From Ehretia macrophylla (taxonomy: Eukaryota; Streptophyta; Magnoliopsida; Boraginales; Ehretiaceae): a DNA stretch of 64,000 nucleotides. The position numbers and the translations under genes are program-made. Where the stretch lies: contig CM075771.1 in assembly GCA_037974665.1 (NCBI GenBank), forward strand, positions 5,208,881 through 5,272,880, written 5' to 3'. The notes beneath the pieces are model-generated. The model was not told the DNA's origin. It made no database searches and saw only the letters and a program-made list of their open reading frames with translations. Position 1 is the first letter of the stretch; each line of letters starts with the position of its first letter. Shown piece after piece: positions 46,461-57,597 of this stretch.

Positions 46461-47018
46461 GTCATGTTGTGGGCACAATTCCTATATGTGTTAACGGTTC
46501 ACAATGCCAGCCTAGAGAGATGGCCCATTCAAAAGACCCAATAGGCTTAATGACAACCCATCCGCTTCAACAACGCAGCATCCTCGCAAGACGTGATATC
46601 GACACATTGTAGGTCCCTCTGATGTACCGCGAGTCAGGTTGTCGTCCTTTTAACAGCTCACGACGTACGATCCGGGAGGAAAAAATAGGGCAAAAGAAGA
46701 AAAGTGTCTTGAAATTAATGAAAACGTTCAATTTTGGGCTCCAAAAACGGGCACAGCGAGCAAGCAGGTTGCCCCCGTCGTAGAGCTCTCAAAGAGCTTT
46801 GCAACGGTATGATGTGCGCCGCGTAACTCCTTACGGATCAAAACTTATGGGCACTAGAGCGACGGAGACTTGGTCACAAACCCTACGACCTCGGTTTGAG
46901 GGCCCGGCCTCTACGTGAAGCGAAGTTGTCTTTCCCAATGTTCCGTCGGATTCCGTAATAGAGATTTGGTGGATAAAGTGTCTTGGCAACCCTAACCAGG
47001 GCAAAAAAATTTGAAAAG

Positions 47019-47137
47019 GGGGTGCAACACGAGGACTTCCCAAGGGGTCACCTATCCTAGTACCACTCTCTCCCAAGCACGCTTAACTTCAGAGTTCTGA
47101 TGGGATCTGGTGTATTAGTGTTGGTATGATCGCACCC
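47019..47137 (-). rRNA. 5S rRNA: 5S rRNA gene, copy 47
   Basis: Full length, about 8 substitutions. The GGGAGAGAGTGGTACT version of the intermediate-element region recurs in copies 50 and, partly, 52. Confidence 0.9.
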
Positions 47138-47695
47138 GTCATGTTGAGAGCACAATTCCTATATGTGTTAGCGGTTCACAGTGCCAGCCTAGAGAGATGG
47201 CCCATTCAAAAGGCCCAATGGCCTTAACGACAACCCATCCGCATCAACAAAGTAGCATCCTCGCAAGACGTGATATCGACACGTTGTAGGGCCCTCTGAT
47301 GTTCAGCGAGTCAGGTTGTCATCCTTTTAACGGCTCACGACGTACGATCCGGGTCGGAAAAATAGGGCAAAAGAAGAAAAGCGTCTTGAAACGGATGAAA
47401 ACGTTCAATTTTGGGCTCCAGAAATGGGCAAGCGAGACAAGCTGGCTGCCCCCGTTGTAGAGCTCTCAAAGAGCTTTGTAACGGTATGCCGTGCACCGCG
47501 TAACTCCTTACAGATCAAAAGTTATGGGCACCGGAGCGACGAAGACCTGGTCAAAAACCCTACACCCTCGGTTTGCAGGCCCGACCTCTACGTGAAGCGA
47601 AGTTGTCTTGCCCAATATTCCGTGGGATTCAGTAATAGAGATTTGGTGGATAAAGTATCTTGGCAACCCTAACCAGGGCAAAAAAAATTGAAAAG

Positions 47696-47814
47696 AGGGT
47701 GCAACATGAGGACTTCCCAGGGGGTCACCCATCCTAGTACTACTCTCGCCCAAGCACGCTTAACTTCGGAGTTCTGATGGGATCCGGTGCATTAGTGCTG
47801 GTATGATTGCACCC
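47696..47814 (-). rRNA. 5S rRNA: 5S rRNA gene, copy 48
   Basis: Full length, about 3 substitutions, all transitions. A good candidate for a functional copy. Confidence 0.96.
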
Positions 47815-48369
47815 ATCATGTTGAGGGTACAATTCCTATATGTGTGAACGGTTCACAGTCCCAGCCTAGAGAGATGGCCCATTCAAAAGGCCCAATAGGC
47901 TTAACGACAACCCATCCGCTTCAACAACGCAGCATCCTCACAAGACGTGATATCGACACGTTGTAGGGCCCTTTGATGTACCGCGAGTCAGGTTGTCATC
48001 CTTTTAACAGCTCCCGACATACGATCTGGGACGAAAAAACAGGGCAAAAGAAGAAAAGTGTCCTGAAACTGATGAAAACGTTCGATTTTGGGCTCCAAAA
48101 ACGGGCACAGCGAGCAAGCTGGCTGCCCGCGTCATAGAGCTTTCAGAGAGCTTCGCAACGGTATGCTGTGCGCCGCGTAACTCCTTGCGGATCAAAAGTT
48201 ATGGGCACTGGAGCGACGGAGACCTGGTCACAAACCTTACGCCCTAGGTTTGCGGGCCTGGCCTCTACGTGAAGCGAAGTTGTCTTGCCCAATGTTCCGT
48301 GGGATTCGGTGACAGAGATTGGTGGATAAAGTATCTTGGCAACCCTAACCAAGGCAAAAAAATTGAAAG

Positions 48370-48488
48370 GGGGTGTAACACGAGGACTTCCTAGTGGGTC
48401 ACCCATCCTAGTACTACTCGCGCCCAAGCACGCTTAACTTCCGAGTTCTGATGGGATTCGGTGCGTTTGTGCTGGTATGATCGTACCC
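48370..48488 (-). rRNA. 5S rRNA: 5S rRNA gene, copy 49
   Basis: Full length, about 9 substitutions, including two within RNA positions 20-24. Left spacer shows GTGACAGAGATTGG, a 1-bp deletion variant. Confidence 0.9.
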
Positions 48489-49046
48489 ATCAAGTTGAGG
48501 GCATAATTCCTATATGTGTTAACGGTTCACAGTCCCATCCTAGAGAGATAGCCCATTCAAAAGGCCCAATGGGCTTAACGATAACCCATCTGCTTCAACA
48601 ACGCAGCATCCTCGCAAGACGTGATATCGACAAGTTGTAGGGCCCTCTGATGTACCGCGAGTCAAGTTGTCGTTCTTTTAACAGCTCACAACGTACGATC
48701 CGGGATGGAAAAACAGGGCAAAAGAAGAAAAGTGTCCTGAAATTGATGAAAATGTTCGATTTTAGGCTCCAAAAACGGGTACAGCGAGCAAGCAGGTTGC
48801 CCCCGTCGTAGAGCTCTCAAAGAGCTTTGCAACAGTATGCTGTGCGCCGCGTAAGTCCTTACGGATCAAAAGTTATGGTCACCGGATCGACCGAGACCTG
48901 GTCACAAACCCTACGACCTCGGTTTGCGGGCCTGGCCTCTACGTGAAGCGATGTTGTCTTTCCGAATGTTCCGTCGGATTCCGTAATAGAGATTTGGTGG
49001 ATAAAGTATCTTGGCAACCCTAACCAGGGCAAAAAAAATTGAAAAG

Positions 49047-49165
49047 GGGGTGCAACACGAGGACTTCACAGGGGGTCACTCATCCTAGTACCACTCTCTT
49101 CCAAGCACGCTTAACTTCAGAGTTCTTATGGGATCCGGTGCATTAGTGCTGGTATGATCGCACCC
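49047..49165 (-). rRNA. 5S rRNA: 5S rRNA gene, copy 50
   Basis: Full length, about 7 substitutions, sharing TACCACTCTCT and TTCAGAG (plus strand) with copy 47. Confidence 0.91.
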
Positions 49166-49708
49166 GTCATGTTGAGAGCACAATTCCTATATGTCTTAGC
49201 GGTTCACAGTGCCAGCCTAGAGAGATGGCCCATTCAAAAGGCCCAATGGGCTTAACGGCAACCCATCCACTTCAACAACGTAGCATCCTCGCAAGACATG
49301 ATATCGACACGTTGTAGGGCCCTCTAATGTTCCACGAGTCAGGTTGTCGTCCTTTTAACAGCTCACGACGTACGATCCGGGATGGAAAAATAGGGCAAAA
49401 GAAGAAAAGCATCCTGAAACTGATGAAAACGTTCGATTTTGGGCTCCAGAAATGGGCAAAGCGAGACAAGCGGACTGCGCCCGTCGTAGGGCTCTCAAAG
49501 AGCTTTGCAATGGTATGTTGTGCGTCACGTAACTCCTTACGGATCAAAAGTTATGGGCACCGGAGCGACGGAGACCTGGTCAAAAACCCTACGCCCTCGG
49601 TTTGCTAGCCCGAGCTCTACGTGAAGCGAAGTTGTCTTGCCCAATGTTCCGTGGGATTCGGAAATAGAGATTTGGTGGATAAAGTATCTTGGCAACCCTA
49701 AACAGAGC

Positions 49709-49717
49709 AAAAAAAAA
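49709..49717 (-). terminator. Pol III terminator (representative)
   Basis: A run of nine T on the gene strand begins 7 nt past the 3' end of the consensus-perfect gene at 49725. Nearly all units have 7-9 T here (plus-strand GGGCAAAAAAAATTGAAAAG). T-runs end RNA polymerase III transcripts. Confidence 0.9.
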
Positions 49718-49724
49718 TTGAAAA

Positions 49725-49843
49725 GGGGTGCAACACGAGGACTTCCCAGGGGGTCACCCATCCTAGTACTACTCTCGCCCAAGCACGCTTAACTTCGGAG
49801 TTCTGATGGGATCCGGTGCATTAGTGCTGGTATGATCGCACCC
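49725..49843 (-). rRNA. 5S rRNA: 5S rRNA gene, copy 51 (exact consensus)
   Basis: All 119 nt equal the consensus I built from the window. Internal control region, TATA-like element, C at -1 and a nine-T terminator are all present. The best candidate for a functional gene here. The RNA is the 5S component of the large ribosomal subunit and is transcribed by RNA polymerase III with TFIIIA, which binds the internal control region (about RNA positions 50-97). Confidence 0.98.
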
Positions 49844-49871
49844 GTCATGTTGAGGGTACAATTCCTATATG
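49844..49871 (-). promoter_or_regulatory. 5S upstream promoter (representative)
   Basis: Gene strand: CATATAGG at about -28 to -21 and a C at -1, as described for plant 5S genes (TATATA-like near -28, GC near -12, C at -1). In most units the intervening sequence is AATTGTGCCCTCAACATGA. This copy has TACCC in place of TGCCC. Confidence 0.85.
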
Positions 49872-50401
49872 TGTTAACGGTTGACAGTCCTAGCCTAGAG
49901 AAATAGCCCATTCAAAAGGCCCAATGGGCTTAACGACAACCCATCCGCTTCAACAACGCAGCATCCTCGCAAGATGTGATATTGACACGTTGTATGGCCC
50001 TCTGATGTACCGCCAGTCAGGTTGTCGTCCATTTAGTAGCTCACGACATACGATCCGAGACCGAAAAACAGGGCAAAAGAAGAAAAGTGTCCTGAAACTG
50101 ATGAAAACGTTCGATTTTGGGCTCCAAAAATGAGCACAGCGCGCAAGCAGGTTGCCCCCGATGAAGAGCTCTCAGAGAGCTTTGCAACAGTATGCTGGGC
50201 ACCGCGTAACTCCTTACGGATCAAAAGTTATGGGCACCGGAGCGACGGAGACCTGCTCACAAACCTTACGACCTCGGTTTGCGAGCTCGGCCTCTACGTG
50301 AAGCGAAGTTGTCTTTCCCAATGTTTCGTGGGATTTGGTAATAGAGATTTGGTGGATAAAGTGTCTTGGCAACCCTAACCAGGGCAAAAAAAATTGAAAA
50401 G

Positions 50402-50520
50402 GGGGTGCAACACGAGGACTTCCCAGGGGGTCACCCATCCTAGTACCAATCTCTCCCAAGCACACTTAACTTCGGGGTTCTAATGGGATCCGGTGCATTA
50501 GTGCTGGTATGATCGCACCC
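50402..50520 (-). rRNA. 5S rRNA: 5S rRNA gene, copy 52
   Basis: Full length, about 6 substitutions, four of them between RNA positions 45 and 74, where TFIIIA binds. Confidence 0.91.
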
Positions 50521-51064
50521 GTCATGTTGAGAGCACAATTCCTATATGTGTTAGCGGTTCACAGTGCCAGCCTAGAGAGATGGCCCATTCAAAAGGCCCA
50601 ATGGGCTTAACAATAACCCATCCGTTTCAACAACGCAGCATCCTCGCAATACGTGATATCGAGACGTTGTAGGGCCCTCTGATGTACCGCGAGCCAGGTT
50701 GTCGTCCTTTTAACAGCTCCCGACGTACGATCTGGGATGGAAAAATAGGGCAAAAGAAGAAAAGTGTCCTGAAACTGATGAAAACGTTCGATTTTGGGCA
50801 CCAAAAACTGGAAATCGAGTAAGCTGGCTGCGTTTGTCGTAGAGCTCTCAGAGAGCTTTGCAACGGTATGTTGTGCGCCGCGTAACTCCTTACGGATCAA
50901 AAGTAATGGGCACCGGAGCGACGAAGACCTGGTCCCAAACCCTATGCCCTCGGTTTGCGGGCCCGGCCTCTACGTGAAGCGAAGTTGTCTTACCCAATGT
51001 TCCGTGAGATTTGGTGGATAAAGTATCTTGGCAACCGTAACCAGGGCAAAAAAAAATTGAAAAG

Positions 51065-51173
51065 GGGGTGCAACACGAGGACTTCCCAGGGGAGCACCCA
51101 TCCTAGTACGACTCTCGCCCAAGTACACTTAACTTCGGAGTTCTGATGGGATCCGGTGCAATAGTGCTGGTAT
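51065..51173 (-). pseudogene. 5S rRNA: 5S rRNA gene lacking its start and promoter
   Basis: RNA positions 11-119 are present. A deletion joins TGGTAT directly to TCCTATATG, removing the first 10 nt of the RNA and about 20 bp of upstream sequence while keeping the TATA-like box. About 6 further substitutions. The spacer to its left has lost 14 bp (GTGAGATTTGGTGG). Confidence 0.94.
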
Positions 51174-51712
51174 TCCTATATGTGTTAACGGTTCACAGTC
51201 CCAGCCTAGAGAGATGGCCCATTCAAAAAGCCCAATGGGCTTAACGACAACCCATCCGCTTCAACAACGCAGCATCCTCGCAAGACGTGATATCGACACG
51301 TTGGAGGGCTCTCTGATGTACCGTGAGTCAGGTTGTCGTCCTTTTAACAACTAACGACCTACGATCCGGGATCGAAAAATAGGGCAAAAGAAGATAAGTG
51401 TCCTGAAACTGATGAAAATGTTCGATTTTGGGCTCCAAAAAGGGGCACAGCGAGCATGCTAGTTGCCCCCGTCGTAGAGCTCTTAGAGAGCTTTGCAAGG
51501 GTATGTTTTGCGACGCGTAACTCCTTACGGATCAAAAGTTAAGGGCACCGGAGCGACGCAGACCTGGTCACAAACCCTACGCCCTCGGTTTGTGGGCCCG
51601 GCCTCTACGTGAAGCGAAGTTGTCTTGCCCAATGTTCTGTGGGATTCGGTAATAGAGATTTGGTGTTTAAAGTATCTTGGCAACCCTAACCCGGGCAAAA
51701 AAAATTGAAAAG

Positions 51713-51831
51713 GGGGTGCAACCCGAGAACTTCCCAAAGAGTCACCTATTCTAGTACTACTCTCGCCCAAGCACGCTTAACTTCGGAGTTCTGATGGGAT
51801 CCGGTGTAATAGTGCTGGTATGATCGCACCC
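51713..51831 (-). rRNA. 5S rRNA: 5S rRNA gene, copy 54
   Basis: Full length, about 9 substitutions concentrated in the C-box region (plus-strand CCCAAAGAGTCACCTATTC). Internal promoter doubtful. Confidence 0.89.
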
Positions 51832-52289
51832 GTCATGCTGAGGGCACAATTCCTATATGTGTTAACAGTTCACAGTCCCAGCCTAGCGAGATGGCCCATT
51901 CAAAAGGCCCAATAGGCTACACGACAACCGATCCGCTCCAACAGCACAGCATCCTCGCAAGACGTGATATCGACACGTTGTAGGGCCCGTTGATGTACCG
52001 CGAGTCAGGTTGTCGTCCTTTTAACAGCTCACGACCTACGATCCGGGATGAAAAAACAGGGCAAAAGAAGAAAAGTGTCATTAAACTGATGAAAACGTTT
52101 GATTTTGGGCTCCAAAAATGGGCACAGCGAGCAAGCTAGCTGCCTCCATCGTAGTGCTCTCAGAGAGCTTTGGAACGGTATGCTGTTCACCGCGTAACTC
52201 CTTACGGATCAAAAGTTATTGGTGCCGGAGCGACGGAGATCTGGTCATAAACCCTACGCCCTCGGTTTGCGGGCCCGACCTCTACGTGA

Positions 52290-52325
52290 AGTGAAGTTGT
52301 CTAGCCCAACGCAAGACGTGATATC
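52290..52325. other. Deletion scar: missing 5S gene
   Basis: The spacer passes from TCTAGCCCAAC directly to GCAAGACGTGATATCG, skipping about 323 bp that elsewhere contain the terminator, the whole 5S gene and its promoter. Neighbouring genes are 1031 bp apart rather than about 1354. Confidence 0.92.
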
Positions 52326-52743
52326 GACACATTGTAGGGGCCCCTGATGTCCCGCGAGTCTGGTTGTTGTCCTTTTAACAGCTCACGAAGTACAATTCAG
52401 GATGGAAAAATAGCGCAAAAGAACAAAAGTGGCCTGAAACTAACGAGAACGTTCGATTTTGGGTGCCAAAAAGGGGCACAGCGAGCAAGCTGGCAACCCT
52501 AGTCGTAGAGCTCTCAGAGAGCTTTGCAACGGTATGCTGTGCACCGCGTAACTCCTTACGGATCAAAAGTTATGGGCACCGGAGCGACGCAAACCTGGTC
52601 ACAAACCCTACACCCTCAGTTTGCGGTCCCGACCTCTACGTGAAGCGAAGTTGTCTTGCCCAATGTTCCGTGGGATTCGGTAATAGAGATTTGGTGGATA
52701 AAGTATATTCGCAACCCTAACCAGGGGAAAAAAAATTGAAAAT

Positions 52744-52862
52744 GGGGTGCAACACGAGTACTTCCCAGGGGGTAACCCATCCTAGTACTAATCTCGCCCA
52801 AGCACGCTTAACTTTGGAGTTCTGGTGGGATCTGGCGCATTAGTGCTGGTATGATTGCACCC
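52744..52862 (-). rRNA. 5S rRNA: 5S rRNA gene, copy 55
   Basis: Full length, about 8 scattered substitutions. The first of a run of genes with the ACGAGTACTT 3'-end variant (plus strand), shared by copies 56, 58, 59 (as ACGAGTACAT), 61 and 71. Confidence 0.91.
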
Positions 52863-53420
52863 GTCATGTTGAGGGCACAATTCCTATATGTGTTAAGGGT
52901 TCACAGTGCCAGCCTAGAGAGATTGGCCATTCAATAGGCCCAATGGGCTTAACAACAACCCATCAGCTTCAACAACGCAGCATACTCGCAAGACGTGATA
53001 TCAACACGTTGTAGGGCCCTTTGATGTCCCGCGAGTAAGGTTGTCGTCCTTTTAACAGCTCATGACGTACAATTCGGGACGGAAAAAAAGAGCAAAGGAA
53101 CAAAAGTGGCCTGAAAATGATGAAAACGTTCGATTTTGGGCTCCAAAAAGGGGCACAGCTAGCAAGCTCGCTGCCCATGTCGTAGAGCTCTCAGCGAGCT
53201 TTTTAACAGAATGTTGTGCGCCACGTAACGCCTTACGGATCAAAAGTTATGGGCACCGGAGCGACTCAGACCTGGTCACAAACCATACGCCCTCGTTTTG
53301 CGGGCCTGGCCTCTACTTGAATTGAAGTTGTCTTGGGCAATGTTCTGTGGGATTCGGTAATAGAGATTTGGTGGATAAAGTATCTTGGCAACCCTAACCA
53401 GGGCAAAAAAAATTGAAAAG

Positions 53421-53539
53421 GGGGTGCAACACGAGTACTTCCCAAAGGGTCACCCATCCTAGTACTACTCACGCCCAAGCACGCTTAACTTCGGAGTTCT
53501 GATGGGATCCGGTGCAATAGTGCTGGTATGATCGCACCC
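53421..53539 (-). rRNA. 5S rRNA: 5S rRNA gene, copy 56
   Basis: Full length, about 5 substitutions. 5' end and A box match consensus. Confidence 0.94.
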
Positions 53540-54097
53540 GTCATGTTGAGGGCACAATTCCTATATGTGTTAACGGTTCACAGTCTCAGCCTAGAGAGAT
53601 AGTCGATTCAAAAGGCCCAATGGGCTTAACGACAACCCATCCGCTTCAACAACGCAGCATCCTTGCAAGACGTGATATCAACACGTTGTAGGGCCCTCTG
53701 ATGGACCGCGAGTCAGGTTGTCATCCTTTTAACAGCTCACGACGTACGATCCGGGACGGAAAAACAGGGCAAAAGAAGAAAAGTGTCCGAAAAATGTTGA
53801 AAACATTCGATTTTGGGCTTCAAAAATGGGCACAGCGAGCATGCTGGCTGCCCATGTTGTAGAGCTCTCAGAGAGCTTTGCAACGGTATGCTGTGCAGCA
53901 CGTAACTCCTTACGGATCTAAAGTTATGGGCACCAGAGCGATGGAGACCTGGTCACAAACCCTACGCCCTCGGTTTGCGGGCCCGGCCTCTACGTGAAGC
54001 GAAGTTGTCTTGCCCAATGTTCCGTGGGATTCGGTAATTGAGATTTGGTGGATAAAGTATCTTGGCAACACAACCAGGTTAAAAAAAAACTGAAAAG

Positions 54098-54216
54098 GGC
54101 TTGCAACACGAGGACTTCCCAAGGGGTCACCCATCCTAGTACTACTCTCTCCCAAGCACGCTTAACTTCGGTGTTCTGGTGGGATCCGGTGCATTAGTGC
54201 TGGTATGATTGAACCC
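54098..54216 (-). rRNA. 5S rRNA: 5S rRNA gene, copy 57
   Basis: Full length, about 8 substitutions. The 3' end reads GCAAGCC and the downstream telobox-like motif is lost (GGCAACACAACCAGG). Confidence 0.9.
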
Positions 54217-54774
54217 GTCATGTTGAGGGCATAATTCCTATATGTGTTAACGGTTCACAGTGGCAGCCTAGAGAGATGGCCCATTCAGAAGGCCCAATGG
54301 GCTTAACGATAACCCATCAACTTCAACAACGTAGCATCCTCGCAAGACGTGATATCGACACATTTTTGGGCCCCCTAATGTCCTGCGAGTCAGGTTGTTG
54401 TCCTTTTAACAGCTCACGACGTACAATTCGGGACGGAAAAATAGAGCAAAAGAACAAAAGTGGCTTGAAACTGATGAAAACGTTCGATTTTGGGCGCCAA
54501 AATGTGGCACAGCGAGCAAGCTGGCTGCCCCTGTCGTAGAGCTCTCATACATCTTTGCAACCGTATGCTGTGCGCCGCATAACTCCTTACGGATCAAAAG
54601 TTATGGGCACCGGAGCGACGCAAACCTAGTCACAAACCCTACGCCCTCGGTTTGCGGGCCCGACCTCTAAGTGAAGCAAAGTTGTCTTGCCCAATGTTCC
54701 GTGGGATTCGGTAATAGAGATTTGGTGGATAAAGTATCTTCGCAACCCTAACCAGGGGAAAAAAAATTGAAAAG

Positions 54775-54893
54775 GGGGTGCAACACGAGTACTTCCCAAG
54801 GGGTCACCTATCCTAGTACTACTCTCGCCCAAGCACGCTTAACTTCGAAGCTCTGATGGGATCCGGTGCATTAGTATTGGTATGATTGCACCA
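54775..54893 (-). rRNA. 5S rRNA: 5S rRNA gene, copy 58
   Basis: Full length, about 9 substitutions, half of them in the first 20 nt (TGGTGCAATCATACCAATAC). Confidence 0.9.
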
Positions 54894-55450
54894 GTCATGT
54901 TGAGGCACAATTCCTATATGTGTTAATGGTTCACAGTGCCAGCCTAGAGTGATGGCCCATTCAGAAGGCCCAATGAGCTTAACGACAACCCATCCGCTTC
55001 AACAACGCAGCATCCTCGCAAGACGTGATGTCGACACGTTGTAGGGCCCTCTGATGTATCTCGAGTCAGGTTGTTGTCCTTTTAACAGCTCACGACGTAC
55101 GATCCGGGACGAAGAAACTTGGCAAAAGAAGAAAAGTGTCCAAAAACTGATGAAAATGTTCGATTTTAGGCTCCAAAAATGGGTACAGTGAGCAAGCTTG
55201 CTGCCCCCATCGTAGACCTCTTAGAGAGCTTTGCAACGGTATGTTGTGCACCGCGTAACTCCTTACGGATCAAAAGTTATGGGCACCGGAGCGACAGAGA
55301 ACTGGTCACAAACCCTACGCCCTCGGTTTACGGGCCCGGCCTCTACGTGAAGCGAAGTTGTCTTGCCCAATGTTCCGTGGCATTCGGTAATAGAGATTTG
55401 GTGGATAAAGTATCTTCTCAACCCTAACCAGGGGAAAAAAAATTGAAATG

Positions 55451-55569
55451 GGGGTGCAACACGAGTACATCCCAGGGGGTCACCCATCCTAGTACTACTC
55501 TTGCCCAAGCACGCTTAACTTCGGAGTTCTGATGGGATCCGGTGCATTAGTGCTGGTATGATCGCACCC
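55451..55569 (-). rRNA. 5S rRNA: 5S rRNA gene, copy 59
   Basis: Full length, about 3 substitutions; first 60 nt of the RNA at consensus. Plausibly functional. Confidence 0.96.
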
Positions 55570-56126
55570 ATCATGTTGAGGGCACAATTCCTATATGTGT
55601 TAACGATTCACAGTGCCAGCCTATAGAGATGGCCCATTCAAAAGGCCCAATAGGATTAACGGCAACCCATCCGCTTCAACATCGCAGCATCCTCGCAAGA
55701 CGTGATATCGACATGTTGAAGGGCCCTCTGATGTACCGCGATTCAGGTTGTCGCCCTTTTAACAACTCATGACGTACGATTCGGGACAGAAAAATAGAGC
55801 AAAATAACAAAAGTGGCCTGAAACTGATGAAAACGTTCGATTTTGGGCTCCAAAAAGGGGCAAATCGAGCATGCTAGCTGCCCCCGTCGTAGAGTTCTCA
55901 GAGTGCTTTGCAACGGTATGTTGTGCGCCACGTAACTCCTTGCGGATCAAAAGTTATTGGTACCGGAGCAACGGAGACTTGGTCGCAAACCCTACGCCCA
56001 CGGTTTACGGGCCCGGCCTCTACGTGAAGCGAAGTTGTCTTGCCCAATGTTCCGTGGAATTCGGTAATAGAGATTTGGTGGATAAAGTATCCTGGCAACC
56101 CTAACCAGGGCAAAAAAATTGAAATG

Positions 56127-56245
56127 GGGGTGCAACACAAGGACTTCCCATGGGGACACCCATCCTAGTACTACTCTCGCCCAAGCACGCTTAACTTCGG
56201 AGCTCTGATGGGATCTGGTGCAATAGTGCTGGTATGATTGCACCC
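56127..56245 (-). rRNA. 5S rRNA: 5S rRNA gene, copy 60
   Basis: Full length, about 7 substitutions. The CCCATGGGGACACCC variant (plus strand) recurs in copies 63 and 67. Confidence 0.92.
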
Positions 56246-56802
56246 GTCATGTTGAGGCACAATTCCTATATGTGGTAACGGTTCACAGTGCCAGCCTAGA
56301 GAGATGGCCCATTCAAAAGGCCCAATGGGCTTAACGACAACCCATCCGCTTCAACAACGTAGCATCCTCGCAGGACGTGATGTCGACACGTTGTAGGGCC
56401 CTCTGATGTATCTCGAGTCAGGTTGTCGTCCTTTTAACAGTTCACGACGTACGATCCGGGATGAAAAAACTGGGCAAAAGAAGAAAAGTGTCCTAAAACT
56501 GATGAAAATGTTCTATTTTGGGCTCCAAAAATGGGTACAGTGAGCAAGCTCGCTACCCCCATCGTAGAGCTCTTAGAGAGCTTTGCAACGGTATGTTGTG
56601 CACCGCGTAACTCCTTACGGATCAAAAGTTATGGGCACCGGAGCGACAGAGAACAGGTCACAAACCCTACGCCCTCGGTTTACGGGCCTGGCCTCTATGT
56701 GAAGCGAAGTTGTCTTGCCCAATGTTCCGTGGCATTCGGTAATAGAGATTTGGTGGATAAAGTATCTTCTCAACCCTAACCAGGGGAAAAAAAATTGAAA
56801 AG

Positions 56803-56921
56803 GGGGTGCAACACGAGTACTTCCCAAGGGGTCGCCCATCCTAGTACTACTCTCGCCCAAGCACGCCTAACTTCGGAGCTCTGATGGGATCCGGTGCATT
56901 AGTGCTGGTATGATTGCACCC
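56803..56921 (-). rRNA. 5S rRNA: 5S rRNA gene, copy 61
   Basis: Full length, about 6 substitutions. Its spacer (from 56531) pairs with that of copy 59 (55179): GGGTACAGTGAGCAAGCT, CGGTTTACGGGCC and CTTCTCAACCC are shared, so units 59 and 61 are duplicates two units apart. Confidence 0.93.
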
Positions 56922-57478
56922 GTCATGCTGAGGCACAATTCCTATATGTGTTAACGGTTCACAGTGTCAGCCTAGAGAGATGGTCCATTCAAAAGGCCCA
57001 ATGGGCTTAACGACAACCCATCCGTTTCAACAACACAACATCCTCGTAAGACGTGATATCGACACATTATAGAGCACTCTGATGTACCTCGAGTCAGGTT
57101 GTCATCCTTTTAACATCTCACGACGTACAATCCGGGACAAAAAAATAGGGCAAAAGAAGAAAAGTGTCCTAAAACTGTTTAAAACGTTCGATTTTGGGCT
57201 CCAAAAATGGGCACAGCGAGCAAGCTGGCTGCCCCCGTTGTAGAGCACTCAAAGAGTTTTGCAACGGTATGCTGTGCGCCACGTAACTCCTTACGGATCA
57301 AAAGTTATGGGCACTGGATCGACGGAGACCTGGTCACAAACCCTACGCCCTCGGTTTGCGGGCCCGTCCTCTATGTGAAGCGAAGTTGTCTTGCCTAATG
57401 TTCCGTGGGATTCGGTAATAGAGATTTGGTGGATAAAGTATCTTCGCAACCCTAACCAGAGGAAAAAAAATTGAAAAG

Positions 57479-57597
57479 GGGGTGCAACACGAAGACTTCC
57501 CATGGGGTCACCCATCCTAGTACTACTCTCGCCCAAGCACGCTTAACTTCGGAGTTTTGATGGGATCCGGTGCATTATTGCTGGTACGATCGCATCC
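57479..57597 (-). rRNA. 5S rRNA: 5S rRNA gene, copy 62
   Basis: Full length, about 6 substitutions. RNA would begin GGATGCGATCGTACC, so the usual CATACC is altered. Confidence 0.93.

Larger units (their letters stand above)
45785..47814 (-). repeat. Three-unit higher-order repeat, first copy
   Basis: About 2030 bp holding genes 46342, 47019 and 47696. It is followed by a parallel block with genes 48370, 49047 and 49725. Shared marks are GAGCAAGCAGGTTGCCCCC, CCTACGACCTCGG, TAGTACCACTCTCT..CAAG and GCGAGACAAGC. Confidence 0.87.
47815..49843 (-). repeat. Three-unit higher-order repeat, second copy
   Basis: About 2029 bp. Gene positions are offset by 2028-2029 bp from the first copy, and both genes and spacers pair up type by type. 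Confidence 0.87.
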
